From Sphingobium sp. 15-1 (GTDB lineage: Bacteria; Pseudomonadota; Alphaproteobacteria; Sphingomonadales; Sphingomonadaceae): a DNA stretch of 64,000 nucleotides. Positions 43,970 to 52,022 of the stretch are shown here, in pieces. How positions within the stretch are numbered: the first letter of the stretch is position 1; each line of letters begins with the position of its first letter. Location of the stretch: contig NZ_JABXJG010000002.1 of assembly GCF_013375535.1 (NCBI RefSeq), forward strand, positions 806,001 through 870,000. The letters are read 5' to 3'. The notes under the pieces are model-generated. The model saw only the letters and a list, made by a program, of their open reading frames with translations, ran no database searches and had not been told where the DNA came from. The position numbers were made by a program, and so were the translations under genes.

Positions 43970-44538
43970 ATTTCTTATCTCCCAATGTCATCGCATTCAT
44001 CATCGATGCTGTGGAAATCATATTTCCAGTTCCCAATCATCTTCATAGCTACGATAAGCCATGGGCGTTCCAGAAATGGCAATCACCGCTTTCCAGCCGC
44101 AGGCACCCGCACTGGCTTATGAGAGGCAAAATCGCCCCTTTTCTGTAGGACGTCATTCATCGAATTCGAAAGCGTATCCGAAGCAATCCCCACGGTTCCG
44201 ACGGATGACCTTTTTGCGATTTTCCAAGATTGTCAGAAAGCAGCGGCGTTCGTTCAAGAGCGGAACATGACAAATGAATCGCGCAACACGCCAAAAAAAG
44301 GCCAGGCTGGCGTATTGCGCGTGATGGATGGCGGTGATCCTGGCCATGGCGCGCCACGGCAAAAGGCGATGCATGCGCTTGGACACGCATTGACAGCGCA
44401 TAGCGCAAGGAATAAATGACCAAAAGTTCACTTATTAACATCGTCTGGTGCACGCGTCGGGCAAAGCCGGGACATTGAGCGATCCCATCGGCTCCAGGCG
44501 ACAATGACCGGCGATGCTGTCGAACCTGGAGACCTATA
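43970..44538. other. divergent intergenic region between the Ntn hydrolase (-) and eutB (+)
   Basis: About 570 bases without a supported gene. Apart from the palindrome at 44012-44028 I see no RNA-like fold or clear promoter, and no recognisable cobalamin riboswitch despite the B12-dependent enzyme downstream. GGAG at 44528-44531 precedes a possible CTG start of eutB. Confidence 0.55.
44012..44028. promoter_or_regulatory. palindrome TGGAAATCATATTTCCA upstream of the Ntn hydrolase gene
   Basis: A perfect dyad with 7-bp arms TGGAAAT/ATTTCCA and a 3-base centre, 43 bases before the start at 43969. The half-site is the one known for E. coli IclR (TGGAAAT-N-ATTTCCA), but the centre is two bases longer. 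It is a candidate repressor site for the Ntn hydrolase and possibly for eutBC. The only IclR gene in the window is at 58985. Confidence 0.55.
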
Positions 44539-45936
44539 CTGGCGCGCTATTTTGCCGACATCGCCGGAACCCGCTACGGCTTTCCGGATTTACGCTGCCT
44601 GCTTGCGGCCGCCAGTCCGCTGCGGTCAGGCGATGTGCTGGCCGGCATAGCGGCGGACAATGCCGAACAGCGCGTCGCTGCCCGGTTCGCGCTTGCCGAT
44701 CTGCCGTTGCGGACCCTGCTCGACGACATGGTCGTTCCCTATGAGGAGGACGAGGTCACAAGGCTGATCGTCGATACGCACGACAGCCACGCCTTTTCGA
44801 CGATTTCGCATCTGACTGTGGGCGCGTTTCGCGAATGGTTACTGTCGGAGGAAGTGGACGGCCAACAAATCGCGTGCGTTTCGCCCGGAATCACGCCCGA
44901 AATGGCCGCCGCCGTCAGCAAGCTGATGCGCAATCAGGATTTGATCGCGGTTGCTCGCAAGGTGCAGGTGATCAGCCGCTTTCGAAACACCATCGGCCTG
45001 TCCGGCCGCTTGTCGGTGCGGCTTCAGCCCAATCATCCGACGGACGATCCAGCGGGCATAGCGGCGTCGATACTGGACGGGCTGCTGATGGGGGCCGGCG
45101 ATGCCGTGATCGGCATCAACCCCGCCACCGATAATGCCGAAAGCGCCGCGACGCTGCTCCACCTGATCGACGACATCCGGCAAGGCTATGCCATTCCCAC
45201 CCAATCCTGCGTCCTGGCCCATGTCACCACAACGCTGGACCTTGTTCGCCGCGGCGCGCCGGTGGATCTATGTTTTCAGTCGATCGCTGGAACCCAGGCC
45301 GCCAATCAGGGATTCGGCATCGACCTGGCGCTGCTTCGCGAAGCGCATGATGTCACCCTGGGCCTCGGCCGCGGCACGGTGGGGCAGAATGTCATGTATT
45401 TCGAAACAGGCCAGGGATCGTGTCTGTCGGCCAACGCCCATCACGGCGTCGACCAGCAGACGCTGGAGGCTCGTGCCTATGCAGTAGCGCGGGCTTTTGA
45501 TCCGCTGCTGGTCAATTCTGTCGTCGGCTTCATCGGCCCGGAATATCTGTTCGACGGCAAGCAGATCGCGCGCGCCGCGTTGGAGGACCATTTCTGCGGC
45601 AAGTTGCTCGGCCTGCCGATGGGCGTCGATATCTGTTATACGAACCATGCCGAGGCCGATGGCGACGATAGCGACACGATCCTGACCCTTTTGGGCGTAG
45701 CAGGCGTGACCTTCATCATCGGCGTGCCGGGAGCCGACGACATCATGCTCAATTATCAGTCCACCAGCTTCCATGACGCCCTCTATCTGCGGGAAGTGCT
45801 TGGCAGGCGTCCCGCGCCGGAGTTCGAACAGTGGCTCGACGATATCGGTTTGCTGGAGGGCGGGCGCATCGTCGATCGCATCCCCCCGGCGCTGGCCATC
45901 GATCGCATTCCAGCGCTCAGAGACGCGCGTGGCTGA
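44539..45936 (+). CDS. eutB: ethanolamine ammonia-lyase, large (heavy) subunit
   Basis: The catalytic subunit of adenosylcobalamin-dependent ethanolamine ammonia-lyase, turning ethanolamine into acetaldehyde and ammonia. Landmarks are RLQPN, YFETGQGS and CYTNHAEADGDD, with IGPEYLFD and DIMLNYQSTSFHD. Homology to E. coli EutB already covers the codons before the first conventional start (GTG 44635): in frame they read ARYFADIAGTRYGFPDLR, then the conserved LRSGDVLAG. No ATG, GTG or TTG exists in that frame after the stop at 44476. A CTG at 44539 with GGAG seven bases upstream gives 465 residues, close to the family. The start is therefore non-canonical or the 5' end is damaged. The eutC start overlaps the gene end. 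Confidence 0.88.
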   Translation: MARYFADIAGTRYGFPDLRCLLAAASPLRSGDVLAGIAADNAEQRVAARFALADLPLRTLLDDMVVPYEEDEVTRLIVDTHDSHAFSTISHLTVGAFREWLLSEEVDGQQIACVSPGITPEMAAAVSKLMRNQDLIAVARKVQVISRFRNTIGLSGRLSVRLQPNHPTDDPAGIAASILDGLLMGAGDAVIGINPATDNAESAATLLHLIDDIRQGYAIPTQSCVLAHVTTTLDLVRRGAPVDLCFQSIAGTQAANQGFGIDLALLREAHDVTLGLGRGTVGQNVMYFETGQGSCLSANAHHGVDQQTLEARAYAVARAFDPLLVNSVVGFIGPEYLFDGKQIARAALEDHFCGKLLGLPMGVDICYTNHAEADGDDSDTILTLLGVAGVTFIIGVPGADDIMLNYQSTSFHDALYLREVLGRRPAPEFEQWLDDIGLLEGGRIVDRIPPALAIDRIPALRDARG

Positions 45937-46654
45937 GCTGCCCGCGCTCCGCGACCGGCTCCGCGCGCTGACCCAGGCGAGGCTCCTCCTTGGCCGCGCC
46001 GGTCAGGGATTGCCCACCCGTGCCCTGCTGGAGTTCCAGATCGATCATGCCCGAGCCCGCGATGCGGTGCATAGCGCGCTGACGACCGACGGGTTTGCGG
46101 ATCTGATCGGTCGTCCTGTGGTCGAAGTCCGCAGCCGCGCCAAGGACCGGAGCGAATATCTGAGGCGTCCGGATCTCGGCCGCTCGCTTGAACCGGATGA
46201 CATCGGCCGCCTGTCCGCCACCGACGCGGAACTTGCAATCATCGTGGCTGATGGACTGTCCGCCACCGCGGTTCATGCCCATGCCGCCTCCCTCGTCTCC
46301 GCCCTGCTCGCGCGCCTGCCCGAATGGCGCATCGCACCGGTCGTGCTGGCCAGGCAGGCGCGAGTGGCGTTGGGCGACGACATCGGGGCGGCGCTGAACG
46401 CCGACATGGTGGTGATGCTCATCGGTGAGCGCCCCGGCTTGAGCGCGCCGGACAGCCTGGGCGCCTATCTGACTTGGAACCCCAGGCCCGGACGGCGCGA
46501 CAGCGAACGAAATTGCGTATCCAACATCCGCCCGCCCCACGGCCTTGGCTATGAGGCGGCCGCCGATCTCATCGCGGGGCTGCTGAATCTGGCGCGGCAA
46601 AGACAGCTTACCGGCGTCGCTCTCAACGAGGCGGAGCGGCAATTGCTGCCTTAG
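45929..46654 (+). CDS. eutC: ethanolamine ammonia-lyase, small (light) subunit
   Basis: A 241-residue B12-binding subunit that completes the EutBC enzyme. Recognised from LLEFQIDHARARDAVHSAL, VVEVRSRAKDRSEYLRRPDLGR, IIVADGLSATAVHAHA and NCVSNIRPPHGLGYEAAADLI. It starts with GTG 45929, overlapping eutB by eight bases, so the two chains are made in step. The usual partners are missing in this window: no eutD or eutE, no microcompartment shell genes, no reactivase eutA. A lone eutBC with an aldehyde dehydrogenase elsewhere is common in non-enteric proteobacteria. An interspersed repeat begins right at its stop codon. Confidence 0.93.
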   Translation: MAELPALRDRLRALTQARLLLGRAGQGLPTRALLEFQIDHARARDAVHSALTTDGFADLIGRPVVEVRSRAKDRSEYLRRPDLGRSLEPDDIGRLSATDAELAIIVADGLSATAVHAHAASLVSALLARLPEWRIAPVVLARQARVALGDDIGAALNADMVVMLIGERPGLSAPDSLGAYLTWNPRPGRRDSERNCVSNIRPPHGLGYEAAADLIAGLLNLARQRQLTGVALNEAERQLLP

Positions 46655-46756
46655 AGCATCGTGCGCAAAAGTGGGAACCGGTTTTGCGCTCAAAACGATG
46701 CGACAACAAAAGCTTAGAGCGCGCGGCCTGTGTCCGATTTAACGCAGCGCGCTCTA
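46653..46756. repeat. palindromic intergenic repeat pair downstream of eutC
   Basis: Two nested parts. The first, about 46655-46703, includes the dyad GCGCAAAA...TTTTGCGC (46663-46688) within a longer arch from GAGCATCGT to ACGATGC. The second is a perfect 10-bp inverted repeat TAGAGCGCGC/GCGCGCTCTA (46715-46724 with 46747-46756). The wording resembles short interspersed palindromic repeats I know from alphaproteobacterial intergenic regions. It may also act as a transcript end for eutBC. Confidence 0.6.
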
Positions 46757-46820
46757 GAACCGATCGGCATTCAGCCCTGACCGCTCCGCCTTCTAAGCCT
46801 GCGCATCGGGTTCGCGCCTC

Positions 46821-48026
46821 TCAGGACGCGGCGTCGAGCTGCGTTTCGCCCAGAAGGCTGCGGCCATGCAGTTCAAGGGCGCTGTCGCTGATATAGAAAT
46901 GCGTCTGCGCCATCTGGACGTCGCGCATCGTCCGTTCGATCAGATGGCCCGCGCGCGCTCCCTCGCCGCCTGCATAGCGCAGGATGCCGCTCATGATGTC
47001 GACCGCCGTCTGCGTCGCCAGGGAAGCAGCCGCGCGGCTCTCAATCTCGGTCGCGAGCGGATTGCCGCCGATATGTTCGGCGTCCAAGACGATGCGCTCC
47101 CCCACCTCCAGCATCATGGCGCGCATCGCCATCAGGCTGAGGCGCGAACGGCCCAGGAAGGTCTGGAAGACGCCACGGCGGGCCAGAGGCGTCTTGTTCG
47201 TATAACCGCGAGCCTTGGTTTCCGCCATGCGCGCAATCTCATCAAGGGCGCGCAGCGTTCCGCCGACCGCCACCGACGCGATCGTATGCGCCGAATAGCC
47301 CATCAGCCCCAATTGGAAGATCGCGCCGCCGCGCAAGGGCACGGGCGGGAAGGGAACGGCCATCGCGGCCGGAATGAACGCATCCTTGGCCTGATAGTCG
47401 GAACTGCCCGTTCCCCGCATGCCCACCACATGCCAATTGTCTTCGACGGTCATTTCGTCGGAGCGCACGACGCACAGCATCATTCTCGGGTCGCCCGGCC
47501 CGGTCTTGTCGGCGCCAAGCACCATGAAAAAGTCGGAGCCTGTATTGCCGCTGCCGTAGATCCAGCGGCCGCTGATCCTATATCCACCTTCTACCGGAAC
47601 GAGCGATCCCGGAATGAGACCGCCGCCGCCGCACGTAAGCGGCAAGCCGTCACCCCTCAAAAGTTCGGCCAATCCATCATCCGAAAGCGAAGAGGCAACC
47701 TTGCCGAGAATGTCGGTATAGATGAACATGCACCATGCAGCGGCGGTGCTGTGATAGGCGATACGCTCTATGACCTCATATTGAAGCGCGTTGTCCGCCT
47801 CGAAACCGCCCAGTTCGGCCGGCAGCTTGAGCGCCAACAGCCCCGAGTCCCGCAAGGCCGCGATGGCGGCAGGCGTCAGGTGCCGCTCGCTTTCCGCACC
47901 ATCGGCTTCAGCCGCGAGAATGGGCGCGATTTGCTCGATCGCAGCCAACAGGGTAGCCCGCTTCTCCGCACGTGTCGCGCAGCCCGCGTCGGAACGCTTG
48001 ACCATCATCGGCTCCGCCACCTTCAT
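46821..48026 (-). CDS. acyl-CoA-dehydrogenase-fold flavin monooxygenase (group D, HsaA/DszC/HpaB-like)
   Basis: A 401-residue flavoprotein with acyl-CoA dehydrogenase fold but without an acyl-CoA dehydrogenase active-site motif. The C-terminal TMRDVQMAQTHFYISDSALELHG is typical of group D monooxygenases (HsaA, DszC, p-hydroxyphenylacetate hydroxylase C2 type). Other marks are GSGNTGSDFFMVLG and HVVGMRGTGSSDYQ (FMN/FAD region). ATG 48026 follows GGAGAGG. It would hydroxylate an aromatic or similar substrate with FMNH2 supplied by a reductase not seen here. A promoter TTGACG-N17-TATACG overlapped by a palindrome (48054) lies just upstream and is shared in kind with the FAH operon, so the two are probably co-regulated. 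Confidence 0.84.
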   Translation of the reverse strand: MKVAEPMMVKRSDAGCATRAEKRATLLAAIEQIAPILAAEADGAESERHLTPAAIAALRDSGLLALKLPAELGGFEADNALQYEVIERIAYHSTAAAWCMFIYTDILGKVASSLSDDGLAELLRGDGLPLTCGGGGLIPGSLVPVEGGYRISGRWIYGSGNTGSDFFMVLGADKTGPGDPRMMLCVVRSDEMTVEDNWHVVGMRGTGSSDYQAKDAFIPAAMAVPFPPVPLRGGAIFQLGLMGYSAHTIASVAVGGTLRALDEIARMAETKARGYTNKTPLARRGVFQTFLGRSRLSLMAMRAMMLEVGERIVLDAEHIGGNPLATEIESRAAASLATQTAVDIMSGILRYAGGEGARAGHLIERTMRDVQMAQTHFYISDSALELHGRSLLGETQLDAAS

Positions 48027-48053
48027 TCGCCTCTCCATCACGCAAATATTCAT

Positions 48054-48093
48054 AATATACAAAACGTATAATCTTATTCGATCGTCGCGTCAA
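48054..48093 (-). promoter_or_regulatory. promoter with overlapping operator (AATATACAAAACGTATAAT, 48054-48072)
   Basis: On the minus strand, -35 TTGACG (48088-48093) and -10 TATACG (48065-48070) are separated by 17 bases, and the 19-bp dyad at 48054-48072 covers the -10. Its reverse complement matches the site at 8980-8998 at 16 of 19 positions. A bound protein would block RNA polymerase, so repression of the flavin monooxygenase gene is expected. Confidence 0.6.
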
Positions 48094-48261
48094 TCGGCGG
48101 CACTCGCCGGTTGTGCATCGGCAAAGCTCGAAAGAAAGCGAATATTCCGCACGGAAGTGCGGCGAATGGCAGGAAAGCGACCAAAGCCGCTGGATGCCGG
48201 AATAGCGACATCTCTCGGAAATTCGGGTTATCCAGCAAGCATGCTGAACGGGGAATCGCCC

Positions 48262-49197
48262 CTAACCGGCTTGGGTGATGAACTCCGCAGGCATCGGCGG
48301 TCCCCAAGGTCCTTGTGATGCTTCCGCTGATTCCACGCCTGGTGTCCAGGCCGCATTCAGAAGATCCGTGTCCGTCCAATGCTCATACATGATGCCGGAC
48401 GGATCGATCCAATAATCGAATATCTGGCTTCCCTGCTTATGCCGGCCAACACCCCACATGTGGCGATAGCCTTTTCCGGAAAGATATTGATGGCCGATAT
48501 AAAGGTCGTCGATGTCGAGCACTTCGAAGGAGATATGATGAATGCCTCCGGTCGGACCGATCATCGTCTGGAAAACATGATGGTCGACATATTCGTCGCC
48601 GCGGTCCAGCCGGTTGAACGAGAGCAGCACATTATCCTTGCTCCCGTCATAGATCACGTCGGACACGAGGAAGCCGAACATGTTCCGATACCATTGCGCG
48701 AGCGGTTCGGGCTGCTGCGTGGTCAGAACGACATGCCCCAGCCGCAAGATGTGGGAGGGGCCTGACGGCGGGCGGCGAACGTCGCCTCGACGGCGATGGC
48801 GGTCACCGCTTTCATTGGTGTTGGGACGGTCAATCGAAATGGCTTCGACGGGCGTGATGCCCCACACAAGCTCCACCTGATTTCCGTCGGGATCATGGGC
48901 AATCGCCTGCCAGCCGCCGCCGGGGCGGTTTCTTCGGGAAACGACCCCGCCTGCCGCCTCCGCAAAGCGGTCGAGATCATGTTGCTGGCCCGCGGCAAAG
49001 CCGATCGCGGCGAGACCGCGCGATCCCGGCTCCACGATCAGAATTTCGGGTTCCGGCCCCAGCCCTCTCAGGCTGAGCGCATCGCCATCGCTCGGATTCT
49101 CTATAAACCCGAAGTCCTTGAAGAATATGCGGGCCTGTTCAAGATCGGGCGCGCGCACGCGCACATAAGCCAGATCGATTGCTTTCACGACGGACAT
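48262..49197 (-). CDS. VOC-family extradiol-type dioxygenase (two-domain)
   Basis: A 311-residue protein made of two vicinal-oxygen-chelate modules, as in type I extradiol dioxygenases (2,3-dihydroxybiphenyl or catechol 2,3-dioxygenase). The C-terminal module carries the Fe(II) ligand set: His155 in RLGHVVL, His220/221 in GGIHHISFEV and Glu272 in MYEHWTD. The N-terminal module (VRVRAPDLEQARIFF) lacks the set, as in the classic enzymes. A charged linker rich in Arg (about 126-146) joins them. GGAGGG precedes the start. A flavin hydroxylase gene lies downstream and a FAH hydrolase gene upstream in the operon, making hydroxylation, ring fission and hydrolysis a coherent reading. Confidence 0.82.
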   Translation of the reverse strand: MSVVKAIDLAYVRVRAPDLEQARIFFKDFGFIENPSDGDALSLRGLGPEPEILIVEPGSRGLAAIGFAAGQQHDLDRFAEAAGGVVSRRNRPGGGWQAIAHDPDGNQVELVWGITPVEAISIDRPNTNESGDRHRRRGDVRRPPSGPSHILRLGHVVLTTQQPEPLAQWYRNMFGFLVSDVIYDGSKDNVLLSFNRLDRGDEYVDHHVFQTMIGPTGGIHHISFEVLDIDDLYIGHQYLSGKGYRHMWGVGRHKQGSQIFDYWIDPSGIMYEHWTDTDLLNAAWTPGVESAEASQGPWGPPMPAEFITQAG

Positions 49198-49208
49198 GGC
49201 AAGCCCTC

Positions 49209-50447
49209 CTAACGACCCAGCATCACGATAGTTGCGACAGCTTCCTCGACGACGAACGAGCCACCGCCATTTTCCGCCACCGCGATCCTTGCATTCTCGA
49301 CCTGTCGCGACCCCGCCTCGCCCCTGAGCTGCGTCACCAGCTCATAGATCTGGCCCAGGCCGGTGGCGCCGATCGGATGCCCCTTGGACTGCAAGCCTCC
49401 TGACGGATTGACCGGCACGCGCCCGCCAAGCGCAGTCTCCCCCCGCTCCGCCAGGAACCCACCTTCGCCAAAGGCGCAAAGACCCAGATTCTCGACCTGG
49501 ATGATCTCTCCGACCGCCGTGGCGTCGTGCACCTCCGCGACAGAGACATCCTTCGGCCCGATACCGGCGCGCTCATAGGCTTTTTTCGCCGCAAGGACCG
49601 TGCAGTGCTGGTCGACCGCCTCCGGCGCCCGATCGCTGCCCGTCTGCATGACGGCCGCGAGAACGGGAATGGCGCGCCGCCGGTCGAGGCCATACCGCTT
49701 GATGCCCGCCTCCGTGGCCAGCACGGCCGCCGCTGCGCCGTCCGAGATTGGCGAGCACATCGGCAGGGTGAAAGGATAGGTTATCGGCGGCGCGGCCAGG
49801 ACTTCATCGATCGTGAACGGCCGCTGGAACTGCGAAAGCGGGTTATGACGCGAATGATTGTGGTTCTTGGACGACACCGCCGCAATCTGCCGCTGCGTTG
49901 TTCCGAACATCTCCATATGCTGCCTCGCCAGGCCGGCATAAACGTCCATGAAGATGCTATAGGGCTTTTCCGATCTACTGCCGGGAGGGGCGAAAATGCC
50001 GTTCCCCAATTGCTTCAGCCGCTCGCTATTATTTTCGACATCATAGACATCCCATGCACTGTCGAAGGCCGAGAACATGCGGCTCTTGTCGGTCGAGACC
50101 ATTTTTTCGGCCCCAAGCGCCAAAGCGATGTCCCCCTCGCCCGCCTTCAGATGATTGACGGCAAGGATGAATGCCGTACTCGCGGTGGCGCAGGCATTTT
50201 CGACGTTGACGACAGGGATGCCCTGAATGCCCATGGAACGCAGCGCGATCTCACCGCGGATCATATGCTGGCCTTCCATATGCCCCTGGGTCGCATTGCC
50301 GAAAAAGGCCGCCTCCAGGGCGCTGGCAGACAGGCAGGCATCGGCCAGAGCGGCCTGCGTCGCGTGCGCGGCAAGCTGCTTGATGCTAAGGTTGGGGAGC
50401 CGGCCGAACGGCGTCATTCCCACCCCGACGATAAATATCTGTTCCAT
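49209..50447 (-). CDS. thiolase-family protein (SCP2-thiolase / lipid-transfer-like)
   Basis: A 412-residue thiolase-superfamily protein of the non-specific lipid-transfer/SCP2 thiolase group. The nucleophile candidate is Cys86 in VENACATAST. The His motifs EVHDATAVGEI and GHPIGATG are present, with an AENGGG ending. Enzymes of this group cleave 3-oxoacyl-CoA or act as aldolases on steroid side chains. ATG 50447 is preferred over GTG 50450. It lies 13 bases downstream of the acyl-CoA synthetase gene, and its own stop is 11 bases before the VOC dioxygenase start. It is a paralogue of the 56237 protein, with the same NNHNHSxxNP-like segment and Cys86. Confidence 0.86.
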   Translation of the reverse strand: MEQIFIVGVGMTPFGRLPNLSIKQLAAHATQAALADACLSASALEAAFFGNATQGHMEGQHMIRGEIALRSMGIQGIPVVNVENACATASTAFILAVNHLKAGEGDIALALGAEKMVSTDKSRMFSAFDSAWDVYDVENNSERLKQLGNGIFAPPGSRSEKPYSIFMDVYAGLARQHMEMFGTTQRQIAAVSSKNHNHSRHNPLSQFQRPFTIDEVLAAPPITYPFTLPMCSPISDGAAAAVLATEAGIKRYGLDRRRAIPVLAAVMQTGSDRAPEAVDQHCTVLAAKKAYERAGIGPKDVSVAEVHDATAVGEIIQVENLGLCAFGEGGFLAERGETALGGRVPVNPSGGLQSKGHPIGATGLGQIYELVTQLRGEAGSRQVENARIAVAENGGGSFVVEEAVATIVMLGR

Positions 50448-50460
50448 CACCCTGTCTTCC

Positions 50461-52011
50461 TCAGATGCGGCGGTTTTGCCCGGCCCACAGCTTGTCCCGT
50501 ATGTCGCGCTTGAGAACCTTGCCCACCGGACTGCGGGGAAGTTCCGCCCAGAAGAGCACGGCCTTCGGCGCTTTCAGCGAACCGATCCGGTTGCGGCAGA
50601 GGGCGATCAATTCGTCGGCGTCGACGGACTGGCCCGGCTTCAATTCCACGACCGCCGTGACCGCCTCTCCCCATTTGGGATCGGGCGCGCCTACGACAGC
50701 GCAGTCCTGCACGGCTGGATGTCCCCAGATGACCTGCTCCACCTCGGAAGGGAAAATATTATACCCGCCCGAGATGATCAGGTCGCGGGCGCGGTCGACC
50801 AGATGATAGAAACCCTCATCGTCGCGAAAGCCTAGGTCGCCGGTATGATGCCAGCCGAAACGGGATGCCTCGGTTGTACTGTCGGGGTCCTTGTAATAGC
50901 CCAGCATGACGTTGCCGGACCGCACGACGATCTCTCCGATCGATCCGTTCGGGAGGAGCGCGCCATCCTCGCCCATGACCGCTATCATCACGAAGGGCGC
51001 GGGCCGCCCGCAACTGGACAGGCGTTCAGGCCCCGCGATCTCGCCATGGATGAAATGGTCTTCGGGACGCAACACCGTGCAGATCATCAGCGCCTCAACC
51101 TGGGCGAAACCCTGGTGGAGAACCGGTCCGAGCCATAGCAGCGCCTCCCGCAGCTTTTCGACCGACATGGGCGCGGCGCCATAGAGCAGGCATTTCAGCG
51201 CGGGAAAGCGCATCGCCCGTATCGCCTCATCCGCCAACATCGTGTAGATGAGCGTCGGCGGCACGAAGAGATCGGTGATGGCATGATCCTGCATCGCATT
51301 CGCCACCGTCCGCGGATCGGTGGCCTGCGTTATGAAGATCGTTCCCCCGCGCGCCAGCATGGGGAAGCACATGAAGCCAGCGGCATGGGTCAACGGCGCG
51401 ACGACGAGATAGTTCGGGCGTTCGCCATGCCCCATGGTCGCGATATGGTTCGCGATATAGGTTTCGAAACCGCGATTGGTTTGCAGCACGCCCTTCGGCC
51501 GGCCCGTCGTTCCCCCGGTCGTCATGATCGCCACGACGTCATCGGCGCTCGATCCGGCGCTTTCATGGCGCGAGCCGAGCGGCGCAATCCAGTTGTCGAG
51601 CGCTCCGGCCGCGCCGCTTTCCTCACCAAGCGTCAGGATCAGCCGGATGCCGGGCGCGGCGGACCGAATCTGGTCAAGGACAGATTCAAAGGTCGGATGC
51701 ACGATCAGCAGCTCGCAATCGAACCGGCCCAGAAGCTCGATAATATCGTCAAGCGTGTAGCGTGGGTTGATCGGCAACCACACCATATCGGCGCGCAACA
51801 GGCCCAATATGGCGATCAGCGCATCCGGATCGTTCGGACTGAGAACCGCCGCCTTGCTGCCTTTCACAAAGCCGCTTGCGGCGCATGCGCAGGCGATCCG
51901 ATGGGTGTGTTCGATGACCTGCGAATAGGACCAGGATCGCTCGCCCTGGACGATGCACAGCGCGTCGCCCCCAAGCTCCGCCCCTTTGTCGAGATAGTCT
52001 ATCAACCTCAT
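50461..52011 (-). CDS. acyl-CoA synthetase (AMP-dependent ligase)
   Basis: A 516-residue ANL-superfamily ligase that activates a carboxylate as acyl-AMP and then acyl-CoA. Motifs are TTGGTTGRPKGV (P-loop), YGAAPMS, GWHHTGDLGFRDDEG (A7-A8) and SPVGKVLKRDIR with the A10 lysine. The substrate pocket is not diagnostic; fatty, aryl or cinnamate-type acids are possible. Stop to thiolase start is 13 bases and the FAH stop lies 11 bases upstream, so it is inside a tightly packed operon with the FAH hydrolase, thiolase and VOC dioxygenase. It would charge an acid released by the hydrolase or arriving from uptake. Confidence 0.9.
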   Translation of the reverse strand: MRLIDYLDKGAELGGDALCIVQGERSWSYSQVIEHTHRIACACAASGFVKGSKAAVLSPNDPDALIAILGLLRADMVWLPINPRYTLDDIIELLGRFDCELLIVHPTFESVLDQIRSAAPGIRLILTLGEESGAAGALDNWIAPLGSRHESAGSSADDVVAIMTTGGTTGRPKGVLQTNRGFETYIANHIATMGHGERPNYLVVAPLTHAAGFMCFPMLARGGTIFITQATDPRTVANAMQDHAITDLFVPPTLIYTMLADEAIRAMRFPALKCLLYGAAPMSVEKLREALLWLGPVLHQGFAQVEALMICTVLRPEDHFIHGEIAGPERLSSCGRPAPFVMIAVMGEDGALLPNGSIGEIVVRSGNVMLGYYKDPDSTTEASRFGWHHTGDLGFRDDEGFYHLVDRARDLIISGGYNIFPSEVEQVIWGHPAVQDCAVVGAPDPKWGEAVTAVVELKPGQSVDADELIALCRNRIGSLKAPKAVLFWAELPRSPVGKVLKRDIRDKLWAGQNRRI

Positions 52012-52022
52012 GCCAGCCCCGC

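Noticed and set aside
43970-44538. Cobalamin riboswitch ahead of eutBC
   Set aside because: I could not see the conserved B12-box or a matching fold in the gap; the only structured element is the short dyad at 44012.
44514-44744. ATG at 44514 as the eutB start
   Set aside because: It is in another frame and its product shows no EutB sequence; it would only serve if a frameshift or sequence error existed.
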